DNA from: an uncultured Candidatus Udaeobacter sp.
GTDB lineage: Bacteria > Verrucomicrobiota > Verrucomicrobiia > Chthoniobacterales > UBA10450
Assembly (NCBI GenBank): GCA_955652715.1
Contig: CATPBS010000030.1
Location: forward strand, 1-5,527
DNA: 5,527 nt
Reading direction: 5' to 3'
Shown one piece after another: positions 1 to 5,527 of this stretch (its first letter is position 1; each line of letters opens with the position of its first letter). The notes beneath the pieces were generated by a model. That model was not told the origin of the DNA. It ran no database searches and worked only from the letters and a program-made list of their open reading frames with translations. Position numbers and translations under genes: made by a program.

Positions 1-1
1 A

Positions 2-1108
2 AGCCCAGATGCGCGCGCTTACCTGCGACTGATGAAACCACTTGTGCGCGACTGGGCGCAATTGGCGGTCGAATTTTTGCAGCCCATGCTTCATTGGCCG
101 CAGCACCCGATAGCTCTCGCGCGATTTGGACTTCCTGCCCTCTGTCCAGCGATTTGGCTGGCCAAAAGATTGTTCAAGCGCGAAGCGACGCGTGCTCTTT
201 TCGCTGGAATTGCCGCGCATTCATTTCTTCCCTTGGAGGCGCCGGCCTCCTCTGCGTTTGCGCTGGTGCTTGGACTCGCAGGGCACGCTGTCGGCTGGCC
301 GATTCCCCGCGGCGGCTCGCAGCAAATTTCAAACGCGCTCGCTAATTGCCTGCGCGAACTCGGCGGTAAAATCGAGGTCAACTGTCGAGTCCAAAATCTG
401 AATGAACTTCCAAAATCGCGCGTGACTCTTCTGGACGTTTCGGTGTGGGAATTTTTGCGCATCGCCGGCGAGCGCCTGCCGTTGGCGTATCGCCGCCGGT
501 TAGAATCTTTTCGACACGCACCCGGCGTTTTCAAGATCGACTATGCGCTGAGTGATCCGATTCCATGGAAAGCCGAGGTTTGCCGGCGGGCCGGCACGGT
601 TCACCTGGGAGGGACCATCGAGGAAATTGCAGCGGCAGAGCGCGACGTTTCACAAGGAAAAATTCCCGAACGCCCATTTGTGCTACTTGCGCAGCAAAGT
701 CTTTTCGACAACACGCGCGCGCCAGGTAGTCAGCATACCCTCTGGGCATACTGCCACGCTCCATTTAATTGCCAGGTCGACATGTCGGATCACATCGAAT
801 TTCAAATCGAGCGATTCGCTCCCGGTTTTCGCGATTGTGTTCTCGCCCGCCATAGCATGAGCGCCGGCGATCTGGAGAAAGCGAATCCGAATTTAGTTGG
901 CGGCGATATCAACGGCGGCGCAGCGAATTTCTTACAGTTGATTGCGCGACCCGTCTTCGGTTCGACGCCGTACCGTACGCCATTGCCGGGCGTTTATCTG
1001 TGTTCAGCGTCAACTCCGCCTGGAGGCGGCGTACATGGCATGTGTGGATACCACGCAGCTTGCGCCGCTTTGCGCGACGTTTTTGGAAAGAACTCAAATG
1101 ACCGTTAG
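2..1108 (+). CDS. NAD(P)/FAD-dependent oxidoreductase, phytoene desaturase/PYROXD2-like (5' truncated)
   Basis: C-terminal part of a flavin amine oxidase/phytoene-desaturase superfamily enzyme, expected to bind FAD and oxidise or isomerise an unknown substrate. The frame is open from base 2 and reads SPDARAYLRLMKPLVRDW across the ATG at 32. That ATG is therefore probably an internal methionine, and the gene starts outside the window. About 369 residues are present; the N-terminal Rossmann GxGxxG segment is missing, probably some 100 residues or more. Visible family signatures, in order: GWPIPRGGSQQISNAL, VTLLDVS, FKIDYALSDPIPW, VHLGGTIEEIA, QQSLFDNTRAPGSQHTLWAY, NLVGGDINGGA, and the C-terminal FAD-contact segment TPPGGGVHGMCGYHAACA. 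The gene ends in TAG, 44 bases before the convergent methyltransferase stop. No strong terminator is seen between them. Substrate cannot be told from sequence; a carotenoid role is not implied, since relatives most like this one are uncharacterised. Confidence 0.88.
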   Translation, partial: SPDARAYLRLMKPLVRDWAQLAVEFLQPMLHWPQHPIALARFGLPALCPAIWLAKRLFKREATRALFAGIAAHSFLPLEAPASSAFALVLGLAGHAVGWPIPRGGSQQISNALANCLRELGGKIEVNCRVQNLNELPKSRVTLLDVSVWEFLRIAGERLPLAYRRRLESFRHAPGVFKIDYALSDPIPWKAEVCRRAGTVHLGGTIEEIAAAERDVSQGKIPERPFVLLAQQSLFDNTRAPGSQHTLWAYCHAPFNCQVDMSDHIEFQIERFAPGFRDCVLARHSMSAGDLEKANPNLVGGDINGGAANFLQLIARPVFGSTPYRTPLPGVYLCSASTPPGGGVHGMCGYHAACAALRDVFGKNSNDR

Positions 1109-1152
1109 TGATTCAACGGCACCCAACCACGGGTGAGGTAATCGCCGAGCGG

Positions 1153-2256
1153 TTAACGTGCGAATTTGAAGCCTGCCAGGCGAGTCGCGCCGGGATCGAT
1201 ATTCTTTTCCAGCGCGAGCACCTGGAAAGCGCGACCGAGCATCTCTGGATGCAACAGCGTTTGAAGCGCGCGTTTTCTCTTGGGGGAATCTGCTAGGAGC
1301 GGTTGACCACAATTGTCCGCGGGCGGTTCGGGTGAACCGCCCCTACCAGGTTCAGAGACGATTCCCGTCAGAAAGTGATGTTGGTCGGTGAATCCGGCGA
1401 CGCGCAACCCTTTCGCCTGTGCGCGCTCGATAATGCTCGACCAATCCACGTGCATCGTGATGTCCGCATGTCCGATCTGCTCGAACGGCGAATCGAGATT
1501 TCGATGTTGCGCACGCACCTGAATCTTTGCCTGAAATTCTTCGGCCAAAAGCCCGTAATCGATCGCGATAACGTAGCCACGCTCCAAACTCGCTGCGACG
1601 CTGTCGACCCAGTCGAGCGCCGGTTGATTGAAAGCGCCCTTTTGCTCCGTCGCCTGGCAAGCCGTCGCTGCTTGGGAAACTTGGGGCTCGATGAACACAA
1701 ACTTGTCGCCTTCCAGATCAACAAGTTTTTCCATGCCGCCACTGATCAATCGCACGGGCATCGCGTCCAGCAGTTCGTTGGAGAAATGAACACCCACGAA
1801 TGATTGCAGTGAGTCACCCCATTCGACCTTGTCCCGAAATGGTTCCAGTGTCCGCCGTTGGCGCTCTTGCAAAATCGGAAATGGCTCGACTATCCGATAG
1901 CGCAATGCTGCGAAGAATTCCGGCACATGTTTTTGCGAACATTCGAGAACGTCGCGGGCGAACTGCCCATCGTGCGCGCCCTGTTCGACAATCACGAAAT
2001 TGTCGATTTTGCCGAGTCGCTCCCAAATTTCGACAAACTGGGCGGAGAGCAGCTGGCCAAATAGAGAGCTGACGCTCACGTTGGTGAAATAATCGCCCGT
2101 CCGTCCAATCGCACAGCGCCCGGAGGAATAATAGCCGTGTTCGGGATGGTAAAGCGCCTGCTGCATGAACCAGGCAAACGACACAGGACCACGCTTTTCA
2201 ATTTCGGCGCGAATCAATCTGATTAGCGCGGGATTTCCATTCTGAGTATTCAACAT
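1153..2256 (-). CDS. SAM-dependent methyltransferase, MidA/NDUFAF7 family (DUF185)
   Basis: Class I methyltransferase of the MidA/NDUFAF7 family (Methyltransf_28). The mitochondrial member methylates an arginine of complex I subunit NDUFS2 and aids complex I assembly; a similar role here is inferred. Counting from the ATG at 2256 (367 residues): N-terminal GPVSFAWFMQQALYHPEHGYY (about 23-43), GDYFT (54-58), SAM-binding strand and loop VEQGAHDGQFARDVL (about 90-104), SNELLDAMP (159-167), AIDYG (231-235), HADITMHVDW (263-272) and C-terminal HPEMLGRAFQVLAL (336-349). Residues around 304-322 are encoded by a palindromic repeat inserted in frame. The frame also allows a TTG start at 2274 (373 residues). 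I prefer ATG because the family domain begins about ten residues later, but neither start has a clear Shine-Dalgarno and both lie inside the heptamer repeat. It is convergent with the oxidoreductase and divergent from the PBP. The usual GPGxGxL loop is replaced by GAHDGQF, so motif I is altered but still glycine-containing. Confidence 0.9.
   Translation of the reverse strand: MLNTQNGNPALIRLIRAEIEKRGPVSFAWFMQQALYHPEHGYYSSGRCAIGRTGDYFTNVSVSSLFGQLLSAQFVEIWERLGKIDNFVIVEQGAHDGQFARDVLECSQKHVPEFFAALRYRIVEPFPILQERQRRTLEPFRDKVEWGDSLQSFVGVHFSNELLDAMPVRLISGGMEKLVDLEGDKFVFIEPQVSQAATACQATEQKGAFNQPALDWVDSVAASLERGYVIAIDYGLLAEEFQAKIQVRAQHRNLDSPFEQIGHADITMHVDWSSIIERAQAKGLRVAGFTDQHHFLTGIVSEPGRGGSPEPPADNCGQPLLADSPKRKRALQTLLHPEMLGRAFQVLALEKNIDPGATRLAGFKFAR
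1294..1345. repeat. Palindromic interspersed repeat inserted in frame in the methyltransferase gene
   Basis: Two nested palindromes. The inner one is a perfect 9-bp inverted repeat, GGGCGGTTC at 1321-1329 and GAACCGCCC at 1334-1342, with a 4-base loop. The outer one pairs TAGGAGCGGTT (1294-1304) with AACCGCCCCTA (1335-1345), 10 of 11 bases matching. An 8-bp palindrome ACAATTGT sits between them (1309-1316). On the minus strand it encodes a Gly/Pro-rich stretch (GRGGSPEPPADN and following) in a place where the family normally has a short helical linker before the C-terminal HPEMLG segment. The span is close to 18 codons, so the frame is kept. I recall elements of this look being dispersed in verrucomicrobial genomes, but that is memory, not a search. 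No second copy is seen in this window. Confidence 0.7.
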
Positions 2257-2334
2257 CCAATGCTCAACTTTCAACTCTCAACGTTCAAATTCTGCGCGCC
2301 GAGTTGGACCTTCGATGTTGGGCGTTGAGGGTTG
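2251..2334. repeat. Degenerate heptanucleotide repeat array with inverted arms
   Basis: Six consecutive 7-base units, each beginning CAA (consensus CAACnyT), fill 2251-2292. A 7-base spacer, TGCGCGC, follows at 2293-2299. Then five 7-base units of the reverse orientation, ending in TTG except for one TTC, fill 2300-2334. All twelve blocks are in the same 7-base phase (84 bases). A perfect 9-bp inverted repeat, AACGTTCAA (2280-2288) and TTGAACGTT (2332-2340), overlaps the right end. With G-U pairs the arms 2265-2288 and 2311-2334 can fold into a long imperfect hairpin. The array fills most of the divergent intergenic region and also encodes the first residues of the methyltransferase. It resembles in principle the short tandem heptanucleotide repeats described in cyanobacteria, though the sequence differs. 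Confidence 0.7.
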
Positions 2335-2353
2335 AACGTTTCGCCCTTAAATT
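2325..2353 (+). promoter_or_regulatory. Weak candidate promoter for the PBP gene
   Basis: TTGAGG (2325-2330) and TAAATT (2348-2353) are 17 bases apart, each matching 4 of 6 bases of the sigma-70 consensus. If used, transcription would begin near 2360, almost at the TTG start codon at 2363, giving a leaderless or nearly leaderless message. This fits the absence of a Shine-Dalgarno sequence. The -35 half falls in the heptamer repeat, whose TTGA core resembles a -35 box by chance, so support is thin. Confidence 0.2.
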
Positions 2354-2362
2354 CTCCGGCTC

Positions 2363-4981
2363 TTGAGACCGTCTAGCACATATCTGAGGCCGCCACCCGG
2401 TTACCGGTTTCGGCCGCCTTGGTATTTGAGACCGTGGTTCTATATCCCGCTCGGTGTCGTTGCGGTGCTGGGCGTCATTGTAACTGTGTACGTTTCCAGT
2501 CTCATCGCCGACCTCAAAGCGCAGGCGAGAACATTCGACCTAAACAAACTCGAACAAATGGAATCAGCCAGCGTGATTCTGGATCGCAATGGCAAGATCT
2601 TCGGCCAAATCTACGTGGAAAATCGCGAGACCGTGCCCTACGAGCAGTTGCCTTCTGATCTCGTCAACGCCGTCGTCGCGGTAGAGGACGCGAAATTTTA
2701 CCAGCATCACGGCTACGACTTGCTCGGGATCATTCGCGCGGCTCTGAAAAATTTTACTGCGGGCCACGTTCGCCAGGGTGCAAGCACGATCACTCAACAA
2801 CTGGCGCGCAACAGTTTTTCGCTAAAAGAAAGAACGTTCCGCCGCAAGCTGCTGGAGATTTTTCTGGCGCAACGAATCGAAGAGCAGATTGGCAAACAAA
2901 AAATCATGGAGCTATACCTGAACCGGATCTATTTCGGTGGCGGGCTATACGGAGCGGAAGCAGCCGCGCGAGGGTACTTTCGTAAATCCGCGCGCGAAAT
3001 GTCGTTGGCGGAGTGCGCCACGCTTGCGGGTCTGATCAAGAGCCCAAACAGATTATCGCCGTGGACGGATCGCGCCAATTCGCGCGAGACGCGCGACTAC
3101 GCGCTCGATCGAATGCGGGACCTCGGGTTTATCAGCCGTGAACGATGCGCTGCTGCGCGAGCGGAACAGATCGTCATCGGAAGCCGGCAAAACGCGCAGG
3201 GACAGACCTACGCAGTTGATTATATCCGCCAGCAGGTCATCGCCGCCGTAGGCTGGGACCGTGCGATGAATGAAGGCTTCCGCATTCACACGACAATCGA
3301 CGTCGATCTCCAAAAGGTGGCCGAGGATTCTCTTCGGACTCACCTAGAAATGCTCGAGCAGGGTCCACAATACAATCATCAGAGATACGCCGCTTACGCA
3401 GCCTCGTTCCGGAAGGCCAAGGCAAACGGCACGATGTCTGGCCAGCCCGCGCCCGAGTATCTCCAAGGCGCAGTCATCGGTCTCGACAATGCAACCGGTG
3501 ACATTCTGGTGCTCGTAGGCGGGCGCGATTTCGAGCACAACCAGTACAACCGTGCGCTGCAAGCACGCCGGCCGGCTGGGACTGCAATGCTGCCCTTTGT
3601 TTATGCGGCCGCTTTCGAGAAAGGAATGTATCCCGGATCGCTGGTGGAAGATTCGCCGCTGGATAATCGCGCGGTCATGATCGGCGGCACAACGGGAATT
3701 CTTGGCGAATGGGGCCCAGAAAACGCTGAGAACCGTTACGAAGGCGCGATGACAGCGAGGCAGGCGCTGGTCAAATCCAAAAATGGCGCAACCGTCCGCA
3801 TCGGAATGAACGCTGGAGTCGATTCAGTGTTGCAGCTCAGCTCTGCGGCGGGAATCCGTTCCCCGCTTCGCCCTTATCCGGCTACATTTTTGGGAAGCAG
3901 CGAGGTCACACTGGCTGAGCTCGCGCTCGCATACACGATATTCCCAAATGGCGGCTGGCGACCAAATGCACCGCACATTTTGGAGCGTATTGAAGAAAAG
4001 GACGGAACGCTGGTTTGGGATGGGAAGCAGCAGAGCATCCGGAAACTCGTCATCAAACCTGAGACCGCGTACGAAGTGCATTCCTGCCTCGTGGACGCGC
4101 TTCAATCAGGAACAGGGAAAGCTGCTTTTACACAATTTGCTCTGAAGAAGATGCCCGCAGCAGGTAAAACCGGCACCGCTTACGACTTCACTGATGCGTT
4201 GTTTGCTGGATATGATTCGAATTTCACCTGCGCTGTTTGGGCAGGCTTCGACAAGCCGCAAAAAATTTACCGTGGTGCGTTTGGGCGTGAGCTCGCGCTC
4301 CCGATTTGGGTCGATATCATGAATGCCGCTGCCCAGAGTTATCCACCGCGAGAAATTAACCAGCCTGCAAATCTGAAGCAGATTGAGATTTGTTCGAGAT
4401 CTGGCTTACTGGCCACCGACAACTGTTATGACACTGTAAAAACGGCGAACGGCGATACGGTTCAGCAGCGCACGACTTACCTCGAGATTGCGACACCATC
4501 GCAAGCGCCGACCGAGTCGTGCAATGTCCACGGCGAAGCGCGCGCTCGCCTCGCTCGCGACTTCCCTTCCAGCGATTTGCCCCGCGCTGCGCTGGCTGTG
4601 GACCTGAGCGGCGTCGCGCCAATCGAAATAAAGAATCCAACGTTGCTGGCTGACAAGGACCCGTACAATTCGCTCAAGCCAAAGCTGAAACCCGAGCCAG
4701 CGCCGCAGCCGACACCGCAGATAGCCGACAATCAAAAGCCCGAGAACCTAGCCAGCGCGAGTGAAGTGAAGACGGCAAGTAACGCCGCAGGTCAAACCCC
4801 GTCGACTAGCCAAACGGCAGAAGCCACTCCAGAGATCCGGAAAGCGATCCCGGTCCAGCCACAGGACAAGAAGCCTGTCGAGATCCGGCGCGCAATCCCG
4901 GTCAAACCGCTCGACCAAGAGGATGAGGATGAGACCCTCCTGAAATCTGCGGCGCCACCACTGGGCGATGGCAATGAGTAA
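2363..4981 (+). CDS. Class A penicillin-binding protein (GT51) with degenerate transpeptidase SxxK motif
   Basis: Bifunctional-type peptidoglycan synthase of 872 residues, anchored in the inner membrane and facing the periplasm. A Pro/Arg-rich cytoplasmic tail (1-24) precedes one membrane helix (about 25-49). The GT51 domain (about 65-255) polymerises lipid II and carries EDAKFYQHHGYD (catalytic Glu108), GASTITQQLARN (139-150), RKLLE (second catalytic Glu165, 57 residues later as in known enzymes), YLNRIYFGGGLYGAEAAARG and SLAECATLAGLIKSPNRLSP. The transpeptidase domain (about 368-655) keeps GGRDF, NRAL, SKN (472-474) and GKTGT (601-605). The active-site motif expected as PGSxxKP reads AGTAMLP, with Thr407 (codon 3581-3583) and Leu410 (codon 3590-3592) replacing Ser and Lys. 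A Cys-containing tail region (Cys677, 688, 720) and a Pro/Ala-rich low-complexity C-terminus (about 760-872) follow. The start is TTG: an in-frame stop lies at 2348-2350 and no ATG precedes the membrane helix. A second in-frame TTG at 2426 is possible. Crosslinking activity is doubtful; polymerase activity is expected. Confidence 0.93.
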   Translation: MRPSSTYLRPPPGYRFRPPWYLRPWFYIPLGVVAVLGVIVTVYVSSLIADLKAQARTFDLNKLEQMESASVILDRNGKIFGQIYVENRETVPYEQLPSDLVNAVVAVEDAKFYQHHGYDLLGIIRAALKNFTAGHVRQGASTITQQLARNSFSLKERTFRRKLLEIFLAQRIEEQIGKQKIMELYLNRIYFGGGLYGAEAAARGYFRKSAREMSLAECATLAGLIKSPNRLSPWTDRANSRETRDYALDRMRDLGFISRERCAAARAEQIVIGSRQNAQGQTYAVDYIRQQVIAAVGWDRAMNEGFRIHTTIDVDLQKVAEDSLRTHLEMLEQGPQYNHQRYAAYAASFRKAKANGTMSGQPAPEYLQGAVIGLDNATGDILVLVGGRDFEHNQYNRALQARRPAGTAMLPFVYAAAFEKGMYPGSLVEDSPLDNRAVMIGGTTGILGEWGPENAENRYEGAMTARQALVKSKNGATVRIGMNAGVDSVLQLSSAAGIRSPLRPYPATFLGSSEVTLAELALAYTIFPNGGWRPNAPHILERIEEKDGTLVWDGKQQSIRKLVIKPETAYEVHSCLVDALQSGTGKAAFTQFALKKMPAAGKTGTAYDFTDALFAGYDSNFTCAVWAGFDKPQKIYRGAFGRELALPIWVDIMNAAAQSYPPREINQPANLKQIEICSRSGLLATDNCYDTVKTANGDTVQQRTTYLEIATPSQAPTESCNVHGEARARLARDFPSSDLPRAALAVDLSGVAPIEIKNPTLLADKDPYNSLKPKLKPEPAPQPTPQIADNQKPENLASASEVKTASNAAGQTPSTSQTAEATPEIRKAIPVQPQDKKPVEIRRAIPVKPLDQEDEDETLLKSAAPPLGDGNE
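4832..4915 (+). repeat. Tandem 48-base repeat in the PBP C-terminal tail
   Basis: Residues 824-835 (EIRKAIPVQPQD, 4832-4867) and 840-851 (EIRRAIPVKPLD, 4880-4915) are near-identical copies 16 residues apart, each followed by a short linker. Nine of the twelve positions are identical, and K/R and Q/K swaps make two of the three changes. The DNA copies differ at several positions, including silent ones, so the duplication is not very recent. The repeat is basic and proline-bearing and is followed by an acidic run, DQEDEDE. It lies in the periplasmic extension beyond the transpeptidase fold, so it may be a spacer or a wall- or partner-binding segment; the function is unknown. Confidence 0.6.
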
Positions 4982-5008
4982 GTGGTCAAGCCGCTAATCC
5001 GATAAGTG

Positions 5009-5527
5009 ATGACACCGCAAAGCGCGGAGCATTTTCGGCTGACTGTTCTCAACCCTGCGGGACGCGACCCGGAACAGAAATTTCATCAGCTGCCTGCTCC
5101 AGGCGAGGGCGTCCATCCGCCGATCAATTTTCATGCTTTTGCTGCATGTACGCTCGGGGCTTTTCATTATAATCCAAGCCGCGCCGTCGCGGAGCATACG
5201 CCGATTCTTCTGCTCTTGCGCAGCGATTTTCGCGCTTCAGAACGGGCATTGAGCGATCTAAAGAAGCAAGGTCGCACGGTCGCCGTTTCTTTGAAGGAGA
5301 CCGGACGACACCAGATCGCGCAACAGTTATGCAACCGCGCGAAGTTATCGCGTTTCATGAAAATTCTGGCGCAAGCCGACGGATGTATCGCGACGACTCC
5401 GGAAGCCGCAGAAATCTACCAGCGCACGAGCGCTAAACGCGATCCCGCAACAGTGGCCTTTATCCCGACTCCGTACCCCATCGAGGATCGTCGATGGAAC
5501 TTGTCACTGCCAGCAAACGAGCAGTCG
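5009..5527 (+). CDS. Probable glycosyltransferase-like protein, N-terminal 173 residues (3' truncated)
   Basis: The frame opens with ATG at 5009 and has no stop through the last base, giving 173 residues. It starts 27 bases after the PBP stop on the same strand with no visible terminator, so co-transcription is likely. There is only a weak purine tract, GATAAG, ahead of the ATG. No signal peptide or membrane helix is evident; PILLLLRSDF (65-74) looks like a buried strand, not a span. The pattern of a strand (TVAVSLKETG, 90-99), a helix (IAQQLCNRAKLSRFMKILAQ), then ADGCIATTPEAAEIY (123-137) and FIPTPYPIED (151-160) resembles the end of the N-terminal Rossmann half of GT-B glycosyltransferases. 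In those enzymes, 'T' and 'IPnP' segments precede the nucleotide-sugar domain. That second domain would lie outside the window, so family assignment is tentative. The position next to a PBP is compatible with an envelope-polysaccharide role. Confidence 0.6.
   Translation, partial: MTPQSAEHFRLTVLNPAGRDPEQKFHQLPAPGEGVHPPINFHAFAACTLGAFHYNPSRAVAEHTPILLLLRSDFRASERALSDLKKQGRTVAVSLKETGRHQIAQQLCNRAKLSRFMKILAQADGCIATTPEAAEIYQRTSAKRDPATVAFIPTPYPIEDRRWNLSLPANEQS

Noticed and set aside
32..34. ATG at 32 as the true start of the oxidoreductase
   Set aside because: The frame continues open upstream to the window edge with family-like sequence (AYLRLMKPLVRDW), no ribosome binding site precedes the ATG, and the FAD-binding N-terminus would be missing.
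1102..1135. Short hairpins (CCGTT/AACGG and CACCC/GGGTG) between the convergent genes as a terminator
   Set aside because: Stems are only 5 bp and no T-run follows on either strand; chance occurrence is likely.
3404..3415. SFRK (residues 348-351) as an alternative SxxK active site of the PBP
   Set aside because: It lies in the linker before the first transpeptidase strand (QGAVIGLD), about 60 residues upstream of where the motif must sit relative to GGRDF and NRAL, so it cannot be the catalytic site.
4356..4735. Overlapping antisense open frames opposite the PBP tail
   Set aside because: They are open because of the codon bias of the plus-strand gene, show no recognisable domain, and overlap one another in several frames.
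5168..5173. Perfect TATAAT as a promoter -10 box
   Set aside because: It lies inside the downstream coding sequence with no convincing -35 at the right spacing and no gene start just after it.

Overview
The window is compact bacterial chromosomal DNA, moderately GC-rich and almost fully coding, with four genes. Two are cut by the window edges. No RNA gene, insertion sequence or CRISPR array is visible. The gene set and the short interspersed repeats (a palindromic GGGCGGTTC element and degenerate TTGAACG-type heptamers) remind me of uncultured soil Verrucomicrobia of the Chthoniobacterales/Udaeobacter kind. That placement is an inference from recall; no marker gene here proves it.

Layout: (1) 2-1108, plus strand, the C-terminal three quarters of a phytoene-desaturase/PYROXD2-like FAD-dependent oxidoreductase, open at the left edge. 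(2) 1153-2256, minus strand, a MidA/NDUFAF7-type SAM-dependent methyltransferase (DUF185), convergent with gene 1 across a 44-base gap. A 52-base palindromic repeat lies in frame inside its coding sequence. (3) 2251-2334, a 7-base-periodic repeat whose two arms face each other. It covers the divergent promoter region and the first codons of the methyltransferase. (4) 2363-4981, plus strand, a full-length class A penicillin-binding protein. (5) 5009-5527, plus strand, the start of a probable glycosyltransferase-like protein, running off the right edge 27 bases after the PBP stop and probably co-transcribed with it.

The most notable observation is in the PBP. Its glycosyltransferase (GT51) half keeps both catalytic glutamates and all family motifs. 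Its transpeptidase half keeps the SxN and KTGT motifs and the fold signature, but where the nucleophile motif SxxK should stand it reads Thr-Ala-Met-Leu. Serine and lysine are both gone, in an otherwise intact reading frame. This predicts a peptidoglycan polymerase with a catalytically silent transpeptidase domain.

The PBP and the downstream protein plausibly act together in envelope building. The oxidoreductase and the methyltransferase have no evident functional link to them.
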